NCBI GenBank assembly: GCA_030761205.1
Contig: JAULJL010000027.1
Span: 5,001-69,000, forward strand
Direction of reading: 5' to 3'
Source: Fremontodendron californicum
Taxonomy: Eukaryota; Streptophyta; Magnoliopsida; Malvales; Malvaceae
Length of the DNA: 64,000 bases
Made by a program: the position numbers and the translations under genes. Shown piece after piece: positions 1 through 10,823 of the stretch. The notes under the pieces were generated by a model. It was given only the letters and a program-made list of their open reading frames with translations, ran no database searches and was not told the DNA's origin. Each line of letters begins with the position of its first letter. The first letter of the stretch is position 1.

Positions 1-655
1 ACCGGATCGTCCGAACCGACCGGACCGTCCGAATCGACCAGACCGACGAGACCGACCGGACCGACCGGACCGTCCGTACCGCCCAGACCGTACGGACCGA
101 CCGGACCGCCCAGACCGACCGAACCGATCGGACCGTCCGGACCGCCCGGACCGTCCGGACCGACCGGACCGTCCGGACCGACCGGACCGTCTGGACCGAC
201 CGGACCGACCTGACCGACCGGACAGACCGGACCGACCGGACCGCCCGGACCGACCGGACCGACCGGACCGACCGGACCGTACGGACCGACCGAACCGACC
301 GGACCGACCGGACCGTACGGACCAACCGGACCGACCAAACCGTCCGGACCGTACGAACCGACCGGACCGATCGGACCGTCCGGACCGCCCGGACCGCCCG
401 ATCCGACCAGACCGACCGGATCGTCCGGACCGACCGGATCGTCCGGACCGACCGGATCGTCCGGACCGACCGGATCGACCGTACGGACCGACCGGATCGT
501 CCGGACCGACCGGACCGTCCGAATCGACCAGACCGACGAGACCGACCGGACCGACCGGACTGTTCGGACCGACCGGACCGTCCGGACCGAACGGACCGTA
601 CGGACCGGCCGGACCGACCGGACCGACGAGACCGACCGGACGGATCGGATCGACC
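1..655. repeat. 9-bp GC satellite block A1 (left end outside window)
   Basis: Head-to-tail copies of GACCGNCCG with N mostly A, T or C. Recurrent variants are GATCG, GTACG, GTCTG and CCAGA. The block ends with a characteristic edge, GGACGGATCGGATCGACC, which recurs at the right end of most other blocks. This shows that whole array-plus-spacer units were copied, not just monomers. The block enters the window from the left, so its length is unknown. Confidence 0.95.
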
Positions 656-990
656 AACTAGGCAAGGCTAGACTAAACTTCGCTGGCCTTGGTGGCTCAA
701 CTTCGAAAGGTCATAACTTTGCGCTTGGTTGTCCGTTTCAGGTGATATTTTTTTTGAATTCATGTAACTTTTCGAGATCTACGCGCTGGTAAACTGCCGA
801 AGGCGGTTTGTCGCCGATTTTTTCCAAAAAAACATCGTTTAGGCTCTTAATTTTATTTTTTTTCTTTTTTTCATGATTTTTAAAACATTGAACTTGCTTA
901 TTTTTCTATTTTTCGAGACTAAATTCAATTGTATTGTACGAGAGCATACTATAAATTATACGGATTTGATCCGTGCATGAGAAGAGCTCG
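656..990 (+). repeat. Full-length AT-rich inter-array spacer S1 (~335 bp)
   Basis: Conserved unit between 9-mer blocks. In order: CTAGGCAAGGCTAG box; a GGTCATAACTTTGCGC segment; T-run and GAATTC; AGATCTACGCGCTGG; a small inverted repeat around GCCGAAGGCGG; two T-rich tracts; a TATA-like CTATAAATTA at 949-958; the hairpin CGGAT-TTG-ATCCG at 961-973; and an ATG at 977 just before the array restarts. Parts of the left half recall plant LTR sequence, so a retrotransposon origin is possible but unproven. Confidence 0.9.
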
Positions 991-1916
991 GGCCGACCAG
1001 ATCGTAAGGCCCAACCGGACCGATCGGACCGTTCGGACCTTCCGGACCTCCCGGACCGACCGGACCGTCCGGACCGTACGGACCAACCGGATCGTCCGAA
1101 CCGACCGGACCGTCCGAATCGACCAGACCGACGAGACCGACCGGACCGACCGGACCGTCCGTACCGCCCAGACAGTACGGACCGACCGGACCGCCCAGAC
1201 CGACCGAACCGATCGGACCGTCCGGACCGCCCGGACCGTCCGGACCGACCGGACCGTCCGGACCGACCGGACCGTCTGGACCGACCGGACCGACCTGACC
1301 GACCGGACAGACCGGACCGACCGGACCGCCCGGACCGACCGGACCGACCGGACCGACCGGACCGTCCGGACCGTCCGGACCGACCGGACCGTCCGGACCG
1401 CCCGGACCGTCCGGACCGACCGGACCGTCCGGACCGACCGGACCGACCGGACAGACCGGACCGACCGGACCGTCCGGACCGACCGGACAGACCGGACCGT
1501 CCGAACCGACGAGACCGACCGGACCGTCTGGACCGACCGTACCGTCTGGACCGCCCGGACCGATCGTACCGTCTGGATCGACCGGACCAACCGGACCGAC
1601 CGGACCGTACGGACCAACCGGACCGACCAAACCGTCCGGATCGTACGAACCGACCGGACCGATCGGACCGTCCGGACCGCCCGGACCGCCCGATCCGACC
1701 AGACCGACCGGATCGTCCGGACCGACCGGATCGACCGTACGGACCGACCGGATCGTCCGGACCGACCGGACCGTCCGAATCGACCAGACCGACGAGACCG
1801 ACCGGACCGACCGGTCCGGACCGAACGGACCGTACGGACCGACCGGACCGTACGGACCGACCGGACCGGCCGGACCGACCGGACCGACGAGACCGACCGG
1901 ACGGATCGGATCGACC
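991..1916. repeat. 9-bp GC satellite block A2
   Basis: About 100 monomers of GACCGNCCG. The left edge (GGCCGACCAGATCGTAAGGC) is the same degenerate edge seen at the start of A3, A8, A9, A12 and A13. The right edge is the GGATCGGATCGACC edge. Open frames of 319-374 codons cross the block on both strands purely because 9 is a multiple of 3. They are not called as genes. Confidence 0.95.
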
Positions 1917-2250
1917 AACTAGGCAAGGCTAGACTAAACTTCGCTGGCCTTGGTGGCTCAACTTCGAAAGGTCATAACTTTGCGCTCGGTTGTCCGTTTC
2001 AGGTGATTTGTTTTTTGAATTCATGTAACTTTTCGAGATCTACGCGCTGGTGAACTGCCGAAGGCGGTTTGTCGCCGATTTTTTCCAAAAAAACATCGTT
2101 TAGGCTCTTAATTTTATTTTTTTTCTTTTTTTCATGATTTTTAAAACATTGAACTTGCTTATTTTTCTATTTTTCGAGACTAAATTCAATTGTATTGTAC
2201 GAGAGCATACTATAAATTATACGGATTTGATCCGTGCATGAGAAGAGCTC
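1917..2250 (+). repeat. Full-length inter-array spacer S2
   Basis: Near-identical to the spacer at 656-990, including the TATA-like box at 2210-2219, the CGGATTTGATCCG hairpin and the ATG just upstream of the array. Differences are a few substitutions and T-run lengths. Confidence 0.9.
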
Positions 2251-5124
2251 GGACCGACCAGATCGTACGGCCCAATCGGACCGTTCGGACCTTCCGGACC
2301 GTCCGGACCGTACGGACCAACCGGATCGTCCGGACCGACCGGACCGTCCGAATCGACCAGACCGACGAGACCGACCGGACCGTCCGGACCGCCCGAACCG
2401 ATGGGACCGTTCGGACCGCCCGGACCGTCCGGACCGTCCGGACCGATCGGACCGTCTGGATCGACCGGACCGTCTGGACAGACCGGACCGACCGGACAGA
2501 CCGGACTGTACGGACCGCCCGGACCGTACGGACCGACCAGACCGACCGGACCGTCCGAACCGACAAGACCGACGAGACCGATCGGACCGACCGGATCGTC
2601 CGGACCGACCGGACCGTCCGGACCGACCGAACCGTCCGTACCGCCCAGACCGTAAGGACCGACCGGATCGTCCGGATCGACCGGACCGTCCGGACCGTAC
2701 GGACCAACCGGATCGTCCGGACCGTCCGTACCGCCTAGACCGTACGGACCGACCGGAACGCCCGGACCGACCGGACCGCCCGGACCGACCGGACCGCCCG
2801 GACCGACCGAACCGATGGGATCGTCCGGACCGCCCGGACCGTCCGGACCGTCCGGACAGACCGGACCGTCTGGACCGACCGGACCGTCTAGACCTACCGG
2901 ACCAACCTGACCGACCGGACAGACCGGACCGACCGGACCGCCCGGACGGACCGGACTGACCGGACCGTACGGACCGTACGGACCGTCCGGACCGTCCAAA
3001 CCGATCGGACCGTTCGGACATTCCGGACCGTCCGGACCGCCCGGACCGCTTGGACCGACCGGACTGTTCGGACGGGCTGGACCGTCCGGACCGACCGAAC
3101 CGTCCGAACCGACCAGACAGACGAGACCGACCGGACCGTCCAGACCGACCGGACCGTCCGGACCGACCGAACCGTCTGTACCGCCCAGACCGTCCGGACC
3201 GACCGGACCGACCGAACCGTCCGGACCGTCCGTACCGCCCAGACCGTCCGGACCGACCAGACCACCTGGAACGGTCGAACCGATCGGACCGTCCGGACCG
3301 CCCGGACCGTCCTGACCGTCCGGACCGACTGGACCGACCGGACCAACCAGACCGACCGGACCGTCTGGACCGACCGGACTGTCCGGACCGACCGGACTGT
3401 CCGTACCGCCCAGACCGTACGGACCGACCGGACCGTACGGACCGACCGGACCGTACGGACCGACCGGACCGTACGGACCGACCGGACCACCCGGACCGGC
3501 CGAACCGATCGGACCGTCCGGACCGCCCAGACCATCCGGACCGTCCGGACCGCCCAGACCATCCGGACCGTCCGGACCGGGCGGACCGACCGGACCGACG
3601 TGACCGACCGGACCAACCTGACCGACCGGACAGACCGGACCGAGCGGACCGCTCGGACCGACCAGACCGACCAGACCGATCGGACCGACCGGACCGTCCG
3701 AACCGTCCGGACCGTACGGACCGTCCGGACCGCCCAGACCGATCGGACCGTTCGGACATTCCAGACCGTCCGGATCGCCCGGACCGCTTGGACCGACCGG
3801 ACTGTCCGGACTGACCGGACCGTCAGGACCGACCGGACCGACCGGACCGTCCGAACCGACGAGACCGATCGAACCGTCTGTACCGCCCAGACCGTACGGA
3901 CCGACCAGACCACCCGGAACGGTCGAACCGATCGGACCGTCCGGACCGCCCGGACCGTCCTGACCGTCCGGACCGACCGGACCGACCGGACCAACCAGAC
4001 CGACCGGACCGTCTGGACCGACCGGACCGTCCGGACCGACCGAACCGACCGACCGATCGGACCGTCCGGACCGACCGGACCGTCCGTACCGCCCAGACCG
4101 TACGGACCGACCGGATCACCCGGACCGGCCGAACCGATCGGACCGACCGGATCGACCAGACCGTCCGGTCCGACCGGACCGACCGGACCAACCGGACCGA
4201 CCGGACCGTCCGGACCGACCGGACTGTCCGTACCGCCCAGAACGTACGGACCGACCGGACCACCCGGACCGGCCGAACCGATCGGACCGTCCGGACCGAC
4301 CGGATCACCCGGACCGGCCGGCCCGACCGGACCGACCGGACCGTCGGAACCGACCAGACCGACGACACCGACCGGACCGACCGGACCGACCGAACCGTCC
4401 GTACCGCCCAGACCGTACGGACCGACCGGACCGTACGGACCGCTCGGACCGACCGAACCGATCGGACCGTCCGGACAGCCCGGACCGTCCGGACCGTCCG
4501 GACCGACCGGACCGTCCGGACCGCCCGGACCGTCCGGACCGACCGGACCGTCCGGACCGACCGGACCGACCGGACAGACCGGACCGACCGGACCGTCCGG
4601 ACCGACCGGACCGACCGGACCGTCCGAACCGACGAGACCGACCGGACCTACCGGACCGTCCGGACCCACCGGACCGACCGGACCGTCCGGACCGCCCGGA
4701 CCGTCCGGACCGCCCGGACCGTCCGGACCGACCGGACCGTCTGGACCGCCCGGACTGATCGGACCGTCTGGATCGACCGGACCAACCGGACCGTACGGAC
4801 CGACCGGACCGACCGGACCGCACGGACCGACCGGACCGACCAGACCGTCCGGACCGTACGAACCGACCGGACCGATCGGACCGTCCGGACCGCCCGGACC
4901 GCCCGATCCGACCGGACCGACCGGATCGTCCGGACCGACCGAATCGTCCGGACCGACCGGACCGACCGGATCGACCGTACGGACCGACCGGATCGTCCGG
5001 ACCGACTGTACCGACCGAATCGACCAGACCGACGAGACCGACCGGACCGTCCGGACCGAACGGACCGTACGGACCGACCGGACCGACCGGACCGACGAGA
5101 CCGACCGGACGGATCGGATCGACC
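2251..5124. repeat. 9-bp GC satellite block A3 (2.9 kb)
   Basis: About 320 monomers. Longer recurring sub-blocks are visible, such as a TACCGCCCAGACCGTACGG segment and a GGCCGAACCGATCGGACCG segment. These return every few hundred bases, giving a higher-order pattern above the 9-mer. A local phase slip (GAACCGACCGACCG near 4045) breaks the 9-bp register. Confidence 0.95.
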
Positions 5125-5409
5125 AACTAGGCAAGGCTAGACTAAACTTCGCTGGCCTTGGTGGCTCAACTTCGAAAGGTCATAACTTTGCGCTCGGTTG
5201 TCCGTTTCAGGTGATATTTTTTTGAATTCATGTAACTTTTCGAGATCTACGCGCTGGTAAACTGCCGAAGGCGGTTTGTCGCCGATTTTTTCCAAAAAAA
5301 CATCGTTTAGGCTCTTAATTTTATTTTTTTTCTTTTTTTCATGATTTTTAAAACATTGAACTTGCTTATTTTTCTATTTTTCGAGACTAAATTCAATTGT
5401 ATTGTACGA
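5125..5409 (+). repeat. Truncated inter-array spacer S3
   Basis: Matches the first ~285 bp of the full spacer and then joins the array directly at TTGTACGA|GACCG. It lacks the last ~50 bp: the TATA-like box, the CGGAT hairpin and the ATG. It is therefore a natural promoter-minus variant of the unit. Confidence 0.88.
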
Positions 5410-6132
5410 GACCGACCGTACCGCCCAGACCGTACGAACCGACCGGACCACCCGGACCGGCCGAACCGATCGGACCGTCCGGATCGCCCGGACCGTCCGG
5501 GCCGTCCGGACCGACCGGACCAACCGGACCGACCGGACCGTCCGGACCGACCGGACTGTCCGTACCGCCCAGAACGTACGTACCGACCGGACCGTACGGA
5601 CCGACCGGACCACCCGGACCGGCCGAACCGATCGGACCGTCCGGACCGCCCGGACCGAGCGGACCGACCGGACCCACCGAACCGACCGTACCGATCGGAC
5701 CGACCGTACCGATCGGACCGACCGGACCGCCCAGACCGACCGGACCGTCCGAACTGTACGGACCGACCGGACCATCCGAACCGACGAGATCGACCGGACC
5801 GACCGGACCGTCCGGACCGCCCGGACCGTCCGGACCGACCGGACCGTCTGGACCGCCCGGACCGATCGGACCGTCTGGATCGACCGGACCAACCGGACCG
5901 TACGGACCGACCGAACCGTACGGACCGACCGGACCGACCGGATCGTCCGGACCGACCGGACCGACCGGATCGACCGTACGGACCGACCGGATCGTCCGGA
6001 ACGACCGGACCGTCCGAATCGACCAGACCGACGAGACCGACCGGACCGACCGGACCGTCCGGACCGACCGGACCGTACGGACCGACCGGACCGACCGGAC
6101 CGACGAGACCGACCGGACGGATCGGATCGACC
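5410..6132. repeat. 9-bp GC satellite block A4
   Basis: About 80 GACCGNCCG monomers between a truncated spacer and a 60-bp spacer remnant. It ends with the standard GGATCGGATCGACC edge. Confidence 0.94.
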
Positions 6133-6192
6133 AACTAGGCAAGGCTAGACTAAACTTCGCTGGCCTTGGTGGCTCAACTTCGAAAGGTCATA
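6133..6192 (+). repeat. Spacer remnant S4 cut by the 9.1-kb inserted block
   Basis: Only the first 60 bp of the spacer (CTAGGCAAGGCTAG through AAAGGTCATA) remain before the sequence changes to AT satellite. The join shares CATAA with the matching position in the other copy of the block near 51566. This marks the left breakpoint of the duplicated 9.1-kb segment. Confidence 0.85.
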
Positions 6193-6507
6193 AATATATA
6201 TTAGAATTGCATAAATATATATTAATATATCTACAATTACATAAATATATCTATGTTATTGTAAATATAAATTTACGTAATTATATATTATTCTAATATA
6301 TCTATGTAATTGTAATATATCTATGTAATTGTAAATATATCTATGTAATTCTAATATATTTATGTAATTCTAATATATCTATGTAATTGTAATATAAATA
6401 TGTAATTCTAATATAAATATCAATAGATATATTTATGTAATTGTAATATATCTATGTAATTCTAATATATTTATGTAATTCTAATATCTTTATGTAATTC
6501 TAATAGC
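6193..6507. repeat. 19-bp AT satellite, short block T1
   Basis: Degenerate copies of a ~19-bp monomer of the form ATATCTATGTAATTGTAAT or ATATTTATGTAATTCTAAT. It is the same family as the 4.3-kb array at 47617-51884 and matches the right end of that array at offset +45377. It directly abuts the LTR. Confidence 0.9.
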
Positions 6508-8976
6508 TGTAACAACCGAGGTTACGTATAATCATGTAAAGTCAAATCCCGAAAAATTTTAAGGACAAACTTGGAAATTTGTAAGAAGTTATAAGTGAAG
6601 GAAATAAAAGAAGAAAGGATCAAAATGAATATATTAAAAAAGTTTAGGGGCTTAATGGTTATTTATAAAAAGTTGAGGGACTAATATGCAATTATCCCAA
6701 AAACAAAACAAAATATCTCTTATATTCAATTGATCTCCCGAAAACACAAGAAATATTCATTCTCTTCTTCAAGTGGCAGCCGGAAGCCTCCCCTCTCAAA
6801 TTTCTTCATCTCCTCCAACATTTCTCTTCAAGAACTCCACCAAAATCTCATCAACAATCACATCCAAGGTTAGTTTCTTGATAAATGCTTCATTTTCTTT
6901 AGATATTCTACTTGAGCATGCTAAGATCTTTGCTCCATAAACATGTTAAGGTCTGAAATCCATCTATTAAGTATGAATTTTACTCATTTTTGGTAAGAAT
7001 TAAAAGGATTTGAAAGCATGAAGAAGAAAATGGGAAGAAAAAGCAAAACAGGGGAATCTGAGCATGCTTGCTGTTCGGATTTTCTGGGTTAGGCACAGTT
7101 GGGTTTATATTTTTTTGATATTTTTCCTAGAAACTAGACTTCAATACGAGAATTTTGGTCTTTGAATCACCCAAAACCGATAAGCGGTTAAAAAGATAAA
7201 ATTCGGTGAAGTTGGCTGTTCAGTGTGACCTCTGTTTCAGTATAGTTTCGGGTTTTATCAAATTTGATCAAGATTTTGTTCTAATTGTCTAAGTTAGTTA
7301 TTTTCTTCATAAATTAGACTTATTGGTACCAAACTCAAGTTATGATTTTCTAATCTAACTTGATATTAAGGAATTTATTGCTTAAGAGAAATATAGTACT
7401 ATTGATGGTTATGGATTATGAAAATCTCTAAGGCATGGAATACTAGAAAGGAATTTGATAAGGACATGAATATGGAGTTGAATATTTGGAGAAAATGATT
7501 ATGGAAATGATATTAAAAATTTGGGATATGTTGTTTTGAGTATGAGGAATTAGTATTGACCTTGAGGGAAGATTATGAGACTTAAGTTGCATTCAAAATT
7601 GTGTAATGCTTTGAGCATGTATAGATACTAATTATTGTTAATCTCTAGGCCACGTAGATCCGATGTCACCTATGGATCCCGAAGTTTCAGGTCGAGGTGT
7701 ACAGTGAGATCATCTCAAGGATTGTAAGTAGACGACAACTATAGTTATTTGAAATTTATTTAAATATAATTATATATATTTATATTTTTTTTAGCGTAAT
7801 ATTTATTTTACGTATTAAAGGTATATACGATATTTAATCATATGAATTGATTTGTTATTAAAGTATTTTTATTTCAAGAAATATTATATCGAGTAAGTTG
7901 GTTGATTTATGAAATATGATTTTACATAGAATTTGACGTACATGGTTTTGGCTCGACCTGACTTAATGTATGAGATTATTTCCTTGACTGGAATACGGGA
8001 GCTGCGTGCTACGCCTTTGTGGCAGGAGCCACCTCCAGAGTCCCTATTCCGTGATATTATACTGGGGTATGGGAGCTGCGTGCTACGCCTTTGTGGCGGG
8101 AGCCACCTCCAGAGTCCCTATTCCGTGATATTATACTGGGGTATGGGAGCTGCGTGCTACGCCTTTGTGGTGGGAGCCACCTCCAGAGTCCCTATCTCAT
8201 TATATTTGCCTTTTGGGGGCACATCATAGTGACACATATGCCTTTGGGGCGTCCTATGGTGGTATTGGCCTTTGGGGCCGGCTACTAGTATGCCTACATG
8301 GATATTGCTTGGTTATTTCATGGATGTACTCTTATGCAGGACAGAAAGTTGGAGCCCAATTATACGGAACTTGATTTACTTTACAGATTTTATTCATTGA
8401 TTTAATATTATAATATTGTTATACATTTGAAAACTTTGCTACGTCTTTGAATTACTCATTATGATTTTATTATTATTTATTTTGAAAATGTTTATTATGT
8501 TTTAAAGGATTATAATCATAGTTTTCAAATGTTTTAAAAGTTGTTTACTCACTGAGATATTCATATATCTCACCATTTCATATTCTCATTTTCAGGTGAT
8601 AGTTAGGTGTTGGGATTGCAACCTTCCTCTATTCTCTGCTTCAAATAGTATTGTGACGTGGTGGGCATTATAGTAAAAATTTATTGAAGTCTTGATCTTT
8701 TGATGTTTTTATCTAGTAAACCTTGCTGAGATAGGTTTACTTTTGGATATATTGTATATATTTGAAGATATGAGACAATAGATCAATATGTTTTGATTTG
8801 AGCATAAATTGATCATGGAAATTTTTTTTGAATATATATGGATATATGTGATAATAGTATTGAGGAATATTGCTGGTTGAGGATATGAATTGAGTGTTAT
8901 TTGCAGGAGGATTATCGTTGAGATAGAAAGGAAACTCTGCCGGATTTTAGGTAGATTATCCGGACAGGGTGTTACA
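6508..8976 (+). mobile_element. 5' LTR of Del/Tekay-like Ty3/gypsy element, copy 1
   Basis: A 2,469-bp long terminal repeat with inverted ends TGTAAC...GTTACA. It is followed after three bases by a primer-binding site and then gag. Long LTRs with this terminus are typical of plant chromoviruses of the Del/Tekay clade. No 3' LTR follows, because the element is truncated in integrase. The nearly identical sequence at 51885-54353 belongs to the duplicated copy. Short open frames inside (7933-8374) come from the internal 74-bp repeat and are not genes. Confidence 0.9.
7996..8200 (+). repeat. 74-bp tandem repeat (about 3 copies) inside the Tekay LTR
   Basis: The segment beginning GGGAGCTGCGTGCTACGCC recurs at 74-bp spacing (GCTGCG at 8001, 8075 and 8149). 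The third copy diverges after AGTCCCTAT. The same array is present in copy 2 near 53373-53577. Confidence 0.9.
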
Positions 8977-8979
8977 ATT

Positions 8980-8991
8980 TGGTATCAGAGC
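8980..8991 (+). other. Primer-binding site, initiator-Met tRNA
   Basis: TGGTATCAGAGC is the complement of the 3' end of plant initiator tRNA-Met and lies three bases after the LTR end. It would prime minus-strand DNA synthesis. It is intact here; copy 2 carries a C-to-T change. Confidence 0.93.
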
Positions 8992-9069
8992 AAGGTTATA
9001 GATCCTGTAGACTTAGGAACTGTTTGTTGAAATATTAAAATACTGTCACTTGTGTAAAAATCAGACACG

Positions 9070-9732
9070 ATGCCACCACGTCAAAGAGGAAGGCCTAGAA
9101 TCAATCCCCTACCCCAAAATAAGGATTGGAATAGAAATGTGAATATTGATGAGCAAATTAGAGGACAAGCTTTAGTTGCTGGTTCATATTATGTTGCTGC
9201 ACCCTTAGCAGCACCCCCAGCAGCTAATCTTAATTTAGTTAAGGCAGTTGCAGCCTTGGGAAGAGTAATTCCCGCTTTGACTGCCCCTACTAAAAAATGG
9301 ATAGTTGATTACTGTAAAGTTCTGAAGAACATGGGTTGCAAGATTTTCACGGGTTCTTTGGAATCAGATTTAGCCTGGTCATGGCTACAAAATTTTGAGA
9401 CTACTTCCATTACTCTTCAGATTCCCGAGCCTATGAGGTTACCATGTGCGGTGCAATTTTTGGAGGATCATGCACACACATGGTGGAAAACTACAGTGCA
9501 AAGGTATGCTGGACGTCCTGCCATAACCTGGGCAGATTTTCGAAGAGAATTTGAAGAAAAATACTATTCTCGGGCCTTGCGGAAAAAGAAATGGACTGAG
9601 TTTATGAATTTAAAACAGGGTGGTATGTCAGTAGTAGAGTATGAGCAAAAATTCAGTGAACTATCAGAATTTGCTCCATCGATAGTAGCAAACAATGCAG
9701 TAATAGATTGTTTTTTTTTTTCAAAACTGTGA
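9070..9732 (+). pseudogene. gag: gag of Tekay-like element, C-terminally truncated (copy 1)
   Basis: The frame starts MPPRQRGRPR, as usual for Del/Tekay gag. A Retrotrans_gag-type core spans about residues 80-205, with the Trp pair at 138-139, an ITWADFRREF segment near 152 and VVEYEQKFSEL near 188. Gag forms the intracellular particle that packages element RNA. The frame runs into a T-run at ~9711-9721 and stops. The rest of gag, including the zinc knuckle, and the whole protease are missing, and the next recognisable sequence is already the pol linker. The final residues (from CFFF) are read from the T-run and are not real gag. Copy 2 has one T fewer, which changes the terminal residues. 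Defective. Confidence 0.88.
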
Positions 9733-10064
9733 CTTTTAAGAAGTCAGGAGACTCGGAGTTTACTTTTCAAGGAGAAAGGAAAGTTTTACCTTCTTGCCTT
9801 ATCTCCAAGATGGCAGCCAATAGATTCTTGCAAAAAGGGTATTCTGCTTACCTTGCTTATGTGATTAACAAGGACATACATGAGGCAAAGTTGGAAACTA
9901 TACCTGTGGTCAAAGAGTTTCCTGAGATCTTTCCTGAAGAATTAGTCGGTTTACCTCCTGACAGGAAATTGGAGTTTACTGTCGACTTAATCCCTGGCAG
10001 TGCTCCTATTTCTCAGGCACCCTATAGAATGGCACCTTCGGAGCTAAAGGAATTGAAAGTGTAG
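9721..10064 (+). pseudogene. pol: pol fragment: protease-RT linker and start of RT (copy 1)
   Basis: The pol reading frame resumes after the deletion junction. It reads through the stretch that normally links protease to reverse transcriptase (FPEIFPEELVGLPPDR, then ISQAPYRMAPSELKEL). This is a typical Ty3/gypsy RT N-terminus. It ends at a TAG at 10062, with a TAA two codons later. In the family these positions are usually Gln codons, so both look like C-to-T changes. No protease D-[ST]-G active-site motif is present. It is in the same frame as the RT and RNase H pieces downstream but in a different frame from gag. Confidence 0.85.
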
Positions 10065-10823
10065 TTGTAAGACCTAGTTGACAGAGGTTTCATTCGGCCT
10101 AGTACTTCACCGTGGGGAGCACCGGTTTTATTTGCAAAGAAAAAGGATGGATCTTTACGATTGTGTATCGACTATAGACAATTGAACAAGGTCACCATTA
10201 AGAATAAGTATCCTTTTCCAAGGATTGATGACTTGTTTGATCAGTTGCAAGGTGCAAGTTTGTTCTCCAAAATAGACCTAAGATCGGGTTATCATCAATT
10301 AAAGATTAAAGAATATAATATTCCAAAGACTGCTTTTAGAACTCGATATGGTCATTATGAATTCTTAGTTATGCCTTTTCGGCTAACTAATGCACCTGCA
10401 GTCTTTATGGATTTGATGAATAGGGTGTTTCGGCCCTACTTAGATAAGTTTGTTATTGTTTTCATCGATGACATCCTAGTTTATTCCAGGAATAAGGATG
10501 ATCATGTAAGCCATTTGAGAACGGTGTTGCAGACTATGCGTGAAAAACAACTTTATGCTAAATTTTTCAAGTGTGAATTCTGGCTAGACAAAGTAGCATT
10601 CCTTGGTCATGTAGTATCTAAGGAAGGGATTTTTGTGGATCCACAAAAGATAGAAACTGTAGTTGTTTGGAAAAGACCCACTAATGTCACAGAAGTTAGG
10701 AGCTTTCTCGGATTGGCAGGGTACTATCGAAGATTCGTGGAAGGATTTTCCATGATTGCCTCTCCTTTGTCAAAATTAACAAGGAAGCATGCTAAGTTTG
10801 AGTGGACTGATGAATGTGAGTAA
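10065..10823 (+). pseudogene. pol: Reverse transcriptase domain of Tekay-like pol (copy 1)
   Basis: From the two early stops the frame continues through the RT core. Counting from the Met at 10161, residues 3-30 hold IDYRQLNKVTIKNKYPFP, then KIDLRSGYHQ near 37-46, MPFRLTNAPA at 71-80 and the catalytic FIDD at 101-104. The two Asp of the YxDD-type box are kept. The usual Gly of MPFG is Arg here. A GFI-type strand before 10161 lies downstream of the stops, so RT could not be made as part of a full polyprotein. It ends at a TAA at 10821, again where the family tends to have Gln or Glu. Confidence 0.9.

Noticed and set aside
656..990. Ribosomal DNA intergenic spacer
   Set aside because: The layout of promoter-like spacer and GC repeats is reminiscent of it, but no 18S, 5.8S or 25S sequence and no typical rDNA promoter appear anywhere in the window.
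1..6132. Regular short repeats as a CRISPR array
   Set aside because: Monomers are contiguous with no unique spacers, and the setting is plant retrotransposon DNA.
7933..8374. Three overlapping short frames (65-98 codons)
   Set aside because: They arise from the 74-bp tandem repeat inside the LTR, and the same happens at 53310-53751.
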